Shown here one piece after another: positions 54,837 to 63,744 of a DNA stretch of 64,000 nucleotides (position 1 is the first letter of the stretch; each line of letters opens with the position of its first letter). Source of the stretch: CAVRTM01 sp963724015 (GTDB lineage Bacteria; Actinomycetota; Actinomycetes; Actinomycetales; Dermatophilaceae); NCBI GenBank assembly GCA_963724015.1, contig CAVRTM010000006.1, positions 135,736 through 199,735 on the forward strand. The letters run 5' to 3'. The notes beneath the pieces were generated by a model. It saw nothing but the letters and a program-made list of their open reading frames with translations, did not search any database and had not been told where the DNA came from. A program made the translations under genes and the position numbers.

Positions 54837-55535
54837 CGCGAGCTTCCTCCTCCGCGCGGTTGCTGTGGGGTCACCAGCGCGCACGAGGACGTGCTCGCAA
54901 CCCCCCTTTCAGCGCGTCAGGATTCCAGAAGCTCGGAAAACTCCTGTCTCTGACCTGGAAAGAGCGGCTTGAAAGTCGGGGCGTTTCAGTTGACAGATCA
55001 CTTACAAGACGGATCGATCGCACGTACGGCATAGCACATCCACTGCACGCCGGCACTGCTCACCATCGGTGGATCGGGTAGAGAGTGAACTGCAATGTGG
55101 GGAGCCCTATGGACGATGCGCCATTGAGCGCGCGACACTGGCAGTGCTGGCTGTCCAGCAATGCAGGCCACGGAGCCGCTCATGGCAGCGAAATCAAACC
55201 AGCAGTCATCAGGTGCTGCCGGGGCCGCCGACGCGAGGACGGGTGTGTATGCCCCGGGTGGTCATGGTCGGGGACCCTCACCATCGCCGAGAGGTCAGTG
55301 CATTCCGATCCGGGAGAAGGACGTGACGGGAACCGGGCACGAAGCGGCCGTTGGGCCCACCACCGCGGCTGAACGCCGGCAGCGTGTCGGATTGGTGGCC
55401 CTACCATCGCAGGGCTGGTCCGCGGTGTGCACGACGGCACCGGGCAACGCCGGTGTCCAGAAGGCCCAGCCTGTCGCGGCCCAGGACCGTCACCAGCCCG
55501 ATCTGACGGTGCTTGTGACAAAGGGCTGGGGCGCA
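54837..55535. other. Non-coding or unrecognised stretch between cargo genes
   Basis: All frames give only short or compositionally poor ORFs; an open frame leading into the next gene from 55161 is Gly/Pro/Gln-rich without fold-like pattern and I treat it as untranslated. No repeat or hairpin of note. Confidence 0.45.
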
Positions 55536-56606
55536 ATGGCTAAGCACACGAAGCCAGGCGGGGGCAAGGCCGCAGCCGCGGCGCCTTGGCTGCAGCGATG
55601 GTGGAAGCGGTTGATAGCGGCAGCGACGGCAGTAGGCGTGTTGCTGGGGGCTGTCACCGGTGTGCGAGCTCTTTGGCCGAGTCCACCTCCCGTGCGAACC
55701 GCGATGTTCGGCGCTCACAGCGAGCGCTATCCCATCTCACTAACCGAGTACCAGCAAACCGGCGAGGGCGCCCCCTCGCGTGACGTCGCGCTCCGAGCGA
55801 ACGTCGTGCGCATCCAAGTGGCGCCGAACCCTGGATCAACGTCTGCCTCCGATCCGTCGCTGCCCGCAGTCACGGCTTCCACTTCTGCGGCCCCGACTAC
55901 GTCGCCAACGGAGCCGTCGAGTTCCGAGACCTCTCCTTCCATTGGCAAGACAAGCGACACATCGACCGACACCCCGGATTCGGGGAGGACGACCGCCACA
56001 ACTTCGGCCGGCACACCCGTGGGTGTGCCGGCGACCCAACGCGCTCTGACGCCGAAGGAGCGATCGTTCGTCTTCCGCCAGGTGCTACCGCGCGCGGCTG
56101 AGCTCGATCCGCAACTGGTCCTGCCCAACGTGCGCGCCAGCAAGCCGGCGCGCCGCGAGGAATGGTTGGCGTACGCGCAGAATGCGATGGTCAGCGCCGA
56201 CAGCGCTAGCCTCTCGGCCAGGAAGGCGGCTCAGCGGCTTGTCGACCTTTTGGAGGACGCCAGGTCCACCGACACAGGCGACGGCAGACGAACACCCGTG
56301 GGCATTGTTGCCGACGCCAATATCGAGTTGGAGGGTCTACGCGGCACGCCGGTTTTCCTTCGTTGGTCGATCCTCGACCGCGATGGACACAGCCACATGT
56401 TCGGGGACTGGCTACGGCGATTCGTTGCTTGCCGCCTCTTCGCTAAGAAGGATCGAGAGTCCCGATACGTCAGCCTTTGGGTGCCGCTGCCGAAACAGCC
56501 GGGCTCGTACGTCCTGAAGCTCGACTTGGTCACGCTCACCCCTGAGGAAGTCCCCATGACATTCCTCTCCGCGCCGTTCACATTGCGCGCTGAATCGCCC
56601 CGGTGA
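55536..56606 (+). CDS. Single-span membrane protein with Ser/Thr-rich linker and C-terminal globular domain
   Basis: The 356-residue protein starts with a basic cytoplasmic stretch (MAKHTKPGGGKAAAAAPWLQ, RWWKRL), a membrane helix (IAAATAVGVLLGAVTGVRAL), an extracellular-type strand region, a Ser/Thr/Pro linker of about 90 residues, and a C-terminal domain. That domain has FRQVLPRAAELDPQLVLPNV, GIVADANIELEGLRGTPVFL, RWSILDRDGHSHMFGDWLRR and SRYVSLWVPLPKQPGSYVLK. I recognise no family. The alternating strands of the last 120 residues suggest a beta-sandwich. Positioned between the FHIPEP-like gene and the peptidoglycan-binding gene; possibly the envelope part of the same system. Confidence 0.7.
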   Translation: MAKHTKPGGGKAAAAAPWLQRWWKRLIAAATAVGVLLGAVTGVRALWPSPPPVRTAMFGAHSERYPISLTEYQQTGEGAPSRDVALRANVVRIQVAPNPGSTSASDPSLPAVTASTSAAPTTSPTEPSSSETSPSIGKTSDTSTDTPDSGRTTATTSAGTPVGVPATQRALTPKERSFVFRQVLPRAAELDPQLVLPNVRASKPARREEWLAYAQNAMVSADSASLSARKAAQRLVDLLEDARSTDTGDGRRTPVGIVADANIELEGLRGTPVFLRWSILDRDGHSHMFGDWLRRFVACRLFAKKDRESRYVSLWVPLPKQPGSYVLKLDLVTLTPEEVPMTFLSAPFTLRAESPR

Positions 56607-56742
56607 ACCCGGCCCGGCTGTCAGCAATCGCCCGGATCGGCGCCTTTTCAGGCCGCAGGGTTCCAGGCCAGGAGGATAAAATGAAGGCAGTCCGCGCGTG
56701 CAACCTTTGGGCAGCGAAGAGATCGTGGATCAAGGAGGAATC

Positions 56743-57174
56743 ATGGCGGAACCCACTCTCCGGCCGGGCTCGAGCGGCGTGGCAGTACGGCAGCTGCAGC
56801 AGGCACTCAAGGGGCTGGGCTATGACCCGGGTGCCATCGACGGCCACTTCGGGTCGCCGACCGAGACAGCTGTCAAGGCGTTTCAGAACGCCCGAGGACT
56901 CACGGTCGACGGCATCGTCGGCGAAATCACCTGGCTGAACATCGACGAAGCCGACATGAGCAACCCCACGATCCGCAGGGGCTTCACCGGAAACCCTGTC
57001 AGGCGCGCGCAGAAGCGGATGACGTTGGGCGGCTACGACACCAACGGCGTCGACGGCATCTTCGGCGCTGGCACGGAGGCGGCGGTCAAGCGCTTCCAAG
57101 GCGATCGCGGGCTAACCGTCGACGGAGTCGTGGGGCCGCGAACGTGGGCGGAGATCGACTCGCTGGGCGATTAG
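56743..57174 (+). CDS. Tandem peptidoglycan-binding-domain protein without signal peptide
   Basis: The 143-residue protein is two PG_binding_1 repeats. The first is RPGSSGVAVRQLQQALKGLG with YDPGAIDGHFGSPTETAVKA and GLTVDGIVGEITW; the second is GFTGNPVRRAQKRMTLGGYD with VDGIFGAGTEAAVKRFQGDR and GLTVDGVVGPRTW. There is no signal peptide or enzyme domain, so the protein should stay in the cytoplasm, where this fold may serve as a protein- or ligand-binding module rather than bind cell wall. The ATG has AAGGAGG 6 nt upstream. It lies 136 bp after the membrane protein and before the SIR2-like gene. Confidence 0.85.
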   Translation: MAEPTLRPGSSGVAVRQLQQALKGLGYDPGAIDGHFGSPTETAVKAFQNARGLTVDGIVGEITWLNIDEADMSNPTIRRGFTGNPVRRAQKRMTLGGYDTNGVDGIFGAGTEAAVKRFQGDRGLTVDGVVGPRTWAEIDSLGD

Positions 57175-57446
57175 TCAAGACTGCGTCGGGCGAAGGTGCG
57201 GGTGTTTCGCCCACGGCTACGCGCGCACACCGACACGGTGGATGCGCCTTCTGCCGCGTTGGTCGCCCTAAAATCCGCGGACCTCGTGCAGGTTCGGGTT
57301 GACCCGAACTTCTTGAGTTATCAAACCTGGGGCGCTTCAACCGCGTGTCGGTGACCCCCGGCAGCGCTCGGGTGACGGCTGCGGCGCAGCATGACTCCGT
57401 CACGTGGCACCACGTCACCCCGTCCGCGGCACACCAGGAGGCCGGC

Positions 57447-57806
57447 ATGACGGACCCGACGAACCACGACCCGGAAGCCCCGCCGGGAGCGGAAGCGGCA
57501 GTTCGGACGCGAGCGCGGCCTGGCGGAAGCGACCGAGCTCGACCTCCCTGAGCGTGTTGGTTCGGATGCGGACAGCGACGCCGATGACGGCCAGGACGGA
57601 GCGCGACGATCAAGGGCCCAACGCATGTCATGTCCGAGCCGGCCGCGAACGCGTCCTGTGCATACCGGACCAGGGCCGGCATGCGTCGAAAAGTTGGCAA
57701 AGCGCTCCGCCCAGGAGCTGTTTCTCGACCAGCGCGAGTTCAATCGTGCCACGCCTGACCTCAGCTCGCACGAGCCGAGCGGACCGGACGGCTTGGGATC
57801 CGATGA
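57447..57806 (+). CDS. Small charged protein candidate upstream of the SIR2-like gene
   Basis: A strong AGGAGG lies 5 nt before the ATG at 57447 (MTDPTNHDPE). Coding character continues in the other frames: RERKRQFGRERGLAEATELD, LPERVGSDADSDADDGQDGA, then VEKLAKRSAQELFLDQREFN. If two indels are assumed, the reading can end at a TGA that overlaps the SIR2 start (ATGA). The evidence is start site, charge pattern and position, not homology. The 270 bp before it (57175-57446) show nothing. Confidence 0.35.
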
Positions 57807-59619
57807 ACGTCGTGGAGGAGATGCGAGCGGCACGACAGGCCGGCCATCTCGTGCCGTTCCTGGGAGCCGGCATGAGTCGGACGGTCTGTCGAGACTGGCA
57901 GGGCATGGTGAACGCCCTGCAGCATGCGGCAGGAATGCCTCCAGACGCGGTGGATCCGTGCCGCAGCACCGACGACATCTGCCTCATCCGCAGGGCCGAC
58001 AAGGCGCTCGAAGTCCTCCGGCACGGCCAGGGCCAGGAGACGGCCGATAGCGTCCGTGACGCCCTGCTAGAGGACAGGCCGTCGTCCGCGCCCCCGCAAA
58101 CGGCGGCGATCGCAGCAGCCCACTGGCCGCTGGTGATGGCGACGAACTACGACGATCTGTTCCTCGCAGCCGCCCATCAACGCGCCCTGCGCAGGCGCCA
58201 CTACAAGCGAGCCCGTGAGGAGGACGGCCGGAGCACTCCCTACCAGGTCGCAGGCCGGTCGTCCTCCGACTGCCACCGGGTGCTCAGCTCCCTGGGCCAC
58301 CCCAGTCCCCCAATCCTCTGGGCCCTCCAGGGATTCGTCGGCGGCCAGGCGACCATCGTGATACCTGGCCGGGACGGAGCCGAGGAGACCCAGGTCTATC
58401 GGGACTGGGCAGTGCGACGCCTGGTGTCCGGCGTCACCTCCACCAGCGTGCCGGCCCAGTTGCAGCACCAGCTGGTGGTCGGCCACGCCGACTATCGACG
58501 CGTTGCGCTGCGGTCGGAGAGCTTCCGTCGAGCCTTCGCCGAGGTCTTTCGGAGCCGCTCACTGCTCTTCCTCGGAAGCGGTCTAGGAGACCGGTACCTC
58601 ATGGATCTGTTCGGCCAGATCATCGAACTAGTCGGACCGAGCCCCCATCCCCACTTCGCGATCGCGCCCCGTGGTGAGTTCCAGCTCGACCTGCTGCAGC
58701 GCGACTTCGGCATCTGGGTCCACGAGATCTCCGGCCACCCAAAACTACCGACTACCATCGACGCGCCACTCTGGACGACACAGCACGGGCCCCGAGGGCC
58801 ACCCGGTGGGACGTGTCGCTCCCGTCGTCGTCGAGGCCGCAGACACCGGGTCGCCTCACCATCACCGCCGGTCCGTTGCCCAGCGCCCAGGGCCGGACAC
58901 TTGTGTGGTGATCAGCGGCGGTGGCTCCAAGCCGGGATACTTGCGGACCGGCGTCGGGTCGCAGCAGTACATGGCCGACATGGGGCTCATCCCCGCCTCA
59001 AACGGCGGTGAGCGGCGCGTCGCGGCCATGTTGCATCCGGCGCCCGGACGCCGATTTATGTGGGTGCCGAACCAGCCGCAGGATCCCAAGCGGCCCCCAT
59101 CTGCTGATCGCGCGGGTACGGGTCGATCCCGACAGAGCCGAGGGTTGGGTGATGCGACCGACGGTGACGCGCATCCGCGACGAGGGATCGGCGGCGCGTC
59201 CCCCGGCGGGCCGCACTTGGCGCGATGTCCGCCTGCTGGCATTCGCGATGCACGAGGCCTTGGAGATGGCCGCCGAGGGCGGGCGCCAGCACATGTTCGC
59301 GTCTGTCCTGAGCGCGGGCAGCCTCCGTGTGAACTCGCCGTCGACCGCCCTGCTGGAGATGGGCCGAGGCTGGGGCTCCTCCCCCCTCCCGACGATCCCG
59401 TCGCTGACGATCTGCGTACTCAACGACGAAGCCGAGACCGACCTTCGCGCCGGGCGCCGGCCCCAGCCGCGTGCTGCCGGCGGGCCGGGGCCTGAGCCGC
59501 CGAAGAGTCTCGAGTACTGGCTGGAAATCGTCGAGAGGAACGGCGCGGTCAGGCGCGTCCTGCGCGTGGACGATCCCCATCTACCGGTGAGGCACGTGCT
59601 CCGCGAGTTCTCCCTCTGA
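57803..59619 (+). CDS. SIR2-like domain protein with additional C-terminal domains (about three frameshifts)
   Basis: The N-terminal 315 residues are a SIR2/DHS-like NAD-binding domain: AGHLVPFLGAGMSRTVCRDW (GAGxS loop), HWPLVMATNYDDLFLAAAHQ (TxNYD), and RSLLFLGSGLGDRYLMDLFG. In bacterial defence systems such domains destroy NAD when triggered. After FGIWVHEISGHPKL the frames change near 58775, 58905 and 59100. A second domain reads GRLTITAGPLPSAQGRTLV, VVISGGGSKPGYLRTGVGSQ and RRFMWVPNQPQDPKRPP, and a third is RDVRLLAFAMHEALEMAAEG, SLTICVLNDEAETDLRAG and YWLEIVERNGAVRRVLRVDD. I cannot name the last two. Total about 605 residues. The start ATG at 57803 lies directly before the GAG motif region. 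Confidence 0.72.
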
Positions 59620-59629
59620 CCGCCCCGAG

Positions 59630-59827
59630 TGGCGGATCCGGGTGTGGCCGGCGCCGTGTCTCGGATGGGGGGACCACGGACGACATTGGCCGCTGGGAGT
59701 CGTCCACCGACGGCCCGCTCTCCCTCGAGCGCTTCGGCATGCTGCTTGGCTCGACGCTGAGCGTCTTCGAGCCCGGTAGCGGGCCGGGCCTGCTAGAACC
59801 ATGGGAAGGAGACGGCATCAACCCGTG
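59630..59827 (+). CDS. Small protein candidate after the SIR2-like gene
   Basis: A GTG at 59630, 10 bp after the SIR2 stop, gives MADPGVAGAVSRMGG. If one G is missing from the G-run at about 59667, it continues TTDDIGRWESSTDGPLSLER, FGMLLGSTLSVFEPGSGPGL and LEPWEGDGINP, ending at 59827 (66 residues). The codon pattern of the second part is coding-like. No homology recognised. Confidence 0.35.
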
Positions 59828-59981
59828 ACGCTCTCCGAGACGGGTCGTTGACATTACGGGCTCTTCACCGATGAGTGTGGGGTGAGCACGACGCGCCGGG
59901 CGGCTGCTTGAGGCCGGGCTGGGGTCGAGGTCCCCGAGGATCAGAGGACTTCTACCTCATCTGATCTCAAGGACCTCGACG

Positions 59982-60193
59982 ATGCCCGAGCCTACTTCGT
60001 GCTGCCGTGCCGCTGGCGGCTACTGCGACCGTTGCGATCTGCTGGTCGGCTTGGACGGCCTGCACGTGCTCGCCGTCGAGCGTGATCCGCGTGAGCGGCT
60101 GACGGTGACGGTGGAGTCGGCGCCCGAGCCGATGGGCTGCCGGGCCTGCGGGGTCCTCGCGCACGGCCACGGCCGTGTGGTGGTGTTTCTGGT
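59982..60193 (+). pseudogene. ISL3-family transposase remnant, N-terminal zinc-finger part
   Basis: The fragment CDLLVGLDGLHVLAVERDPR, ERLTVTVESAPEPMGCRACG, VLAHGHGRVVV is the N-terminus of actinobacterial ISL3 transposases, with a CxxC finger. It is cut at 60193 by the left inverted repeat of the IS21-type element; no continuation is found on the other side, so the rest of the ISL3 copy has been lost. The 150 bp before it (59828-59981) carry no gene. Confidence 0.8.
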
Positions 60194-60242
60194 TGTCGGC
60201 GGCGGTTGAAGACTGGACGGTAACGGCGCTCGAAAAGTGAAC
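60194..60242 (+). repeat. IS21 left terminal inverted repeat
   Basis: Reads TGTCGGCGGCG...GAAGACTGGAC...CGGCGCTCGAAAAGTGAAC. Internal CGGCG...GAA...A segments repeat twice, the multiple-site structure expected of IS21 ends. Confidence 0.88.
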
Positions 60243-60261
60243 ACTCTCTCGACGATGGAGT

Positions 60262-61478
60262 GTGATCACTTTGGAGGACTGGGCGTTGATCAGGAGGCTG
60301 GCGGCGGAGCGGGTGCCGAAGGCTGTGATCGCCAGGAGGTTGGGGATCTCGAGGACGACGGTGGTCAAGGCCGTCGCTTCGCAGGGCCCGCCGAAGTACG
60401 AGCGGAGGCCGGCGGGGACGTCGTTCACGCCGTTCGAGGCGCGGGTGCGTCAGTTGCTGGAGGAGACCCCGGACATGCCGGCGACCGTTCTGGCCGAGCG
60501 GGTCGGGTGGACTGGGTCGATCCGGTGGTTTCGGGACAACGTGAACCGTGTTCGGGCGGATCACGCCCGGATCGACCCGGCTGACAGGTTGACGTGGGCG
60601 GCCGGGGACGCGGCGCAGTGTGATCTGTGGTTCCCGCCGCGCAAGGTCCTGCTGGAGGACGGGTCAAGGACGTTGTTGCCGGTGCTGGTGATGACGTGCG
60701 CGCACTCCCGGTTCACGCTGGGCCGGATGATCCCGACCCGCAAGACCGAGGATCTGCTGCTGGGCTCGTGGTCACTTCTGGAGCAGCTGGGGCGGGTCCC
60801 CCGGCGGCTGATCTGGGACAACGAGTCCGGGATCGGGCGGCGGAAGTTGACCGAGCCGGCAGCGGTTTTCGCCGGGCACGCTCGCGACCAAGGTGGTGCT
60901 GCTGCGGCCGCGGGATCCGGAGTCCAAGGGCGTGGTCGAACGACGGAACGGGTGGTTCGAGACCTCGTTCATGCCGGGTCGGGACTTTGCGTCACCGGCG
61001 GACTTCAACACCCAGTTCACCGATTGGCTGAGCACGGCGAACTCCCGGGTGGTGCGCACGACCAAGATCCGCCCGGTCGACGCGCTCGAGGCCGACAAGG
61101 CAGCGATGTTGCCGTTGCCGCCGGCGGTGATGCACCTGGGGTGGCGCAACCACATCCGCCTGGGTCGGGACTACTACGTGCGTGTCGACACCAACGACTA
61201 CTCCGTTGACCCGCGCTCGATCGGAGCCCGGGTCGAGGTGTCCGCCGACCTGGACACCGTGCGGGTCAGGCACGGTGGCCGGCTGGTCGCCGACCCACGA
61301 CCGTCGCTGGGCCCGAGGCATGACGGTCACCGACCCTGCCCACGTCACCACCGCCGCTGCCCTGCGGCATGCCTTCCAGCACCCCAGCAGCCGCCCCCAG
61401 GCCGAGGGCCTGGTGCGGGACCTGGCCGACTACGACAAGGCGTTCGGCATCGACGCCAAGGAGATGAGGCTGCGATGA
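60262..61478 (+). CDS. istA: IS21 transposase IstA (two apparent frameshifts)
   Basis: IstA is a DDE transposase. The N-terminal helix-turn-helix is RVPKAVIARRLGISRTTVVK. The catalytic core has TWAAGDAAQCDLWFPPRKVL (first Asp), RRLIWDNESGIGRRK (second Asp) and DPESKGVVERRNGWFETSFM (Glu). The C-terminal beta-barrel region is RLGRDYYVRVDTNDYSVDPR. Extra bases near 60882 (GCCGGGCACG where GCCGGGACG is expected) and 61300 interrupt the frame; the product would be about 405 residues. If the indels are errors the element may be active. The stop overlaps the istB start in ATGA. Confidence 0.88.
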
Positions 61479-62279
61479 GCGGCAAGCCCGCGACCGCCGC
61501 CGCGGACACGCTCAAGCAGATCACCCACCTGGCTGCGCGCCCTCAAGGCGCCCCGGATCAGCCAGTCCGCGGCCCGGCTCGCGGACGCCGCCCGTGACAG
61601 TGGGTGGACCCACGAGGACTACCTGGCCGCGATCCTCGAACGCGAGGTCGCCGCCCGCAACGCCTCCGGCGCCCAGCTACGTATCCGCGCCGCCGGCTTC
61701 GGCGCGGTCAAGACACTGGACGACTTCGACTTCGACCACCAGCCCGGGGCCCGCACCCCCGTGCAAGCCCTGGCCTCGGGCGCCTGGCTGGCCGAACACC
61801 GCAACATCGTGTTCCTGGGCCCACCCGGTACCGGCAAGACCCACCTGGCCACCGCCCTGGGCGTCACCGCGTGCCGGCAAGGGCAGCGGGTGCTGTTCGC
61901 GACCGCGACCGACTGGGTCGCCCGCCTGGGCGAAGCTCACGACCGCGGCCGACTCCCCGCCGAGCTGACCCGATTGCGCCGCTACGGGCTGATCATCGTC
62001 GACGAGGTCGGCTACCTGCCCTTCGAACAGGACGCCGCGAACCTCTTCTTCCAGCTCGTCTCCTCCCGCTACGAGCACGCCTCACTGGTCCTGACCTCGA
62101 ACCTGCCGTTCAGCTCCTGGGCCGGCATCTTCGGCGACCAGATCGTCGCCGCCGCGATGATCGACCGCATCGTCCACCACGCCGACGTCATCGCCCTCAA
62201 AGGCGCCTCCTACCGCCTGCGCGACCGAGGCATCGACACCCTGCCCAGCATCAAAGCCGAGCAGGGCTCAATAGACTGA
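61475..62279 (+). CDS. istB: IS21 helper ATPase IstB (one apparent frameshift)
   Basis: IstB is the AAA+ protein that loads and activates IstA at the target. Walker A is IVFLGPPGTGKTHLATALGV, Walker B is YGLIIVDEVGYLPFEQDAAN, and sensor 1 is ASLVLTSNLPFSSWAGIFGD with the arginine finger region in MIDRIVHHADVIALKGASYR. The first 18 codons after the ATG at 61475 are in a different frame; one extra C near 61533 accounts for it and gives LKAPRISQSAARLADAARDS. Total about 267 residues, the family norm. Confidence 0.9.
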
Positions 62280-62286
62280 CCAAACC

Positions 62287-62335
62287 GTTCACTCTTCGAA
62301 CGCCGGAACTGTCCAGTTTTCGAGCGCCGTCGACA
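62287..62335 (-). repeat. IS21 right terminal inverted repeat
   Basis: Its reverse complement reads TGTCGACGGCG...GAAAACTGGAC...CGGCGTTCGAAGAGTGAAC and aligns with the left end over 49 positions with about ten differences. Confidence 0.88.
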
Positions 62336-62759
62336 CAGGGGGGGTGGGCGACGTGTAGTGCCCGAACTCGGCTGCACGACCTCCGTTCGTGCCAAATGCT
62401 TGCCCCCCTCCTCCACCTCCTCATCGTTCGCCGACGTTTTATGTGGGCTTTCGAAGATCGTCCCGCACCCTCGCGTGCGATCAGCGACGCACCTTCTCGG
62501 CGGTTCACAGCGAGCCGCGGGCGGCATCGAGGCTGCCTGCTGCGCAAAAACACCCAAGCGGAGCCAAGCTGCAAGCTGGCGATCCCGGCATGGTCTGCAC
62601 AACCCCGATGACACCCAGACGACCAGCGCAGCCGGCGCCCCGAGCGCCGGGCACGACTCCACCGGGTCAACCCAGCGGTACGGCGCCACCCACACCGGTC
62701 CCGGTCGCGGCCTCCTCCGATCCGGGGTCTTGACGGACCCCTCCCATCGTTTTAACGTT
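62336..62759. other. Spacer after the IS21 element
   Basis: No ORF with fold-like or family character on either strand. The segment separates the island's last mobile element from the DUF2975 operon and may be the right-hand junction region, but no duplicate of the tRNA-Leu 3' end was found here. Confidence 0.5.
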
Positions 62760-62776
62760 TGTCGTTAATAACGACA
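62760..62776. promoter_or_regulatory. 17-bp palindromic operator upstream of the DUF2975-HTH operon
   Basis: TGTCGTTA-A-TAACGACA is a perfect 8+1+8 palindrome lying between TTGTCG-like (-35) and ATAAGG-like (-10) sequences, 24 bp before the DUF2975 ATG. The small HTH protein of the same operon is the natural candidate to bind it (autoregulation). Confidence 0.7.
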
Positions 62777-62800
62777 GTCGATAAGGACAGGGGTGGGGCC

Positions 62801-63508
62801 ATGGGCACCAAGGTCGGCACGTCCAGAGTGGAGCTCGCGATCGCAGAGGGCGCCCTCCGGGTCGCGGCAGTGTTGGCACTGGCGGCCTCCCTCGCGCTGC
62901 TTCTGGGCACCAACGGTCTCGGGCTGCTCTCGGGCCGCTCGCTCCTGCACGTCAGGCAGGAGGCGGAGATGGTGATGAATGAGCGCACCGAGCTCACCGG
63001 CACGGCCGGCCTGGCGTCGGTCGCGGCGGCCAACGCCCGTCTCGGGTCGCTGGAGCAGCGCTCAGACCGGGCAGCAAGCGGCAGCGCGACCAACTGGGCC
63101 GAGGTCTCCGGCCCGACCGAGGTCTCGGTCAGCTTCTGGAACCCCTCCCTGGCGCAGCGTTGGGCCTACGTGCTGGTCCGTGCCCTGCCGGCGGCGGCCG
63201 CCGCTGCCGGGTTGTGGCTGCTGGCCGCCCTGATCCGCAGCTGCCGCGTGGACGACCCGTTCACCCGCCAAAACGTCCGGCGCCTCGGCTGGATCACCGT
63301 CCTGACCGCCGCGGGCGGGGTCATCGGGGACTGGGGGGCGTCGTTCGTCCGCCGCTGGCTGCTCGACAGCTCCGACGCCGCCGGCCTGGTGCCGATGGAC
63401 TTCTCCCTGTCCTTAGGCTTCGTCGGCCTCGTGCTGGTGCTGGGCGTCGTCACCGGAGTCTGGCGTCGCGGCGTGAGCATGCGCGAGGACCTGGACGGCC
63501 TGGTGTGA
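62801..63508 (+). CDS. DUF2975 family four-helix membrane protein
   Basis: The intact 235-residue protein has four predicted helices (ALRVAAVLALAASLALLLGT, AYVLVRALPAAAAAAGLWLL, GWITVLTAAGGVIGDWGASF, FSLSLGFVGLVLVLGVVTGV). It has the DUF2975 signature region DDPFTRQNVRRLGWI after the second helix. It is usually encoded with a small Xre-type HTH protein, as here. Function is unknown; proposals include a membrane sensor that controls the HTH partner. The start at 62801 is behind GGACAGGGGTGGG. The stop overlaps the regulator start in GTGA. Confidence 0.85.
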   Translation: MGTKVGTSRVELAIAEGALRVAAVLALAASLALLLGTNGLGLLSGRSLLHVRQEAEMVMNERTELTGTAGLASVAAANARLGSLEQRSDRAASGSATNWAEVSGPTEVSVSFWNPSLAQRWAYVLVRALPAAAAAAGLWLLAALIRSCRVDDPFTRQNVRRLGWITVLTAAGGVIGDWGASFVRRWLLDSSDAAGLVPMDFSLSLGFVGLVLVLGVVTGVWRRGVSMREDLDGLV

Positions 63509-63744
63509 CCCCTCCGCCACCGGCCGACGGTGGCGAGGGACACCGGATCACCTGCCACCTCGACACGCTGCTCGCCGACCGCGGGATGACGCTGACCGAG
63601 CTGGCCGAGCGGGTCGGGGTCTCGATCGTCAACCTCAGCGTGCTGAAGAACAACCGGGCCAAGGCGGTCCGCTTCTCGACCCTCACCGCGATCTGCGAGG
63701 CGCTGGGCTGCCGCCCCGGCGACGTGCTCGACCTGTCCCACTGA
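63505..63744 (+). CDS. Small Xre-family HTH regulator (YozG-like)
   Basis: The 79-residue protein is a single helix-turn-helix: HLDTLLADRGMTLTELAERV, then GVSIVNLSVLKNNRAKAVRF and STLTAICEALGCRPGDVLDL. KNNRAKAVRFSTL is the recognition segment typical of the YozG group that accompanies DUF2975 proteins. It is translationally coupled to the membrane protein, and the palindrome at 62760 is its probable target. Confidence 0.88.
   Translation: MTPPPPADGGEGHRITCHLDTLLADRGMTLTELAERVGVSIVNLSVLKNNRAKAVRFSTLTAICEALGCRPGDVLDLSH

Larger units (their letters stand above)
60194..62335 (+). mobile_element. Complete IS21-family insertion sequence (2142 bp)
   Basis: The element is bounded by imperfect 49-bp inverted repeats and carries istA and istB in the usual order with a 4-bp overlap. 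Both ends start TGTCG. The left flank is the ISL3 remnant. No target-site duplication is evident when 4-8 bp on the two sides are compared, which suggests a deletion next to one end after insertion. Confidence 0.92.

Noticed and set aside
47600..62335. CRISPR array or restriction-modification system in the island
   Set aside because: No regularly spaced repeats and no restriction subunit were found; the methyltransferase at 51.8-52.6 kb lacks DNA-methylase catalytic motifs.
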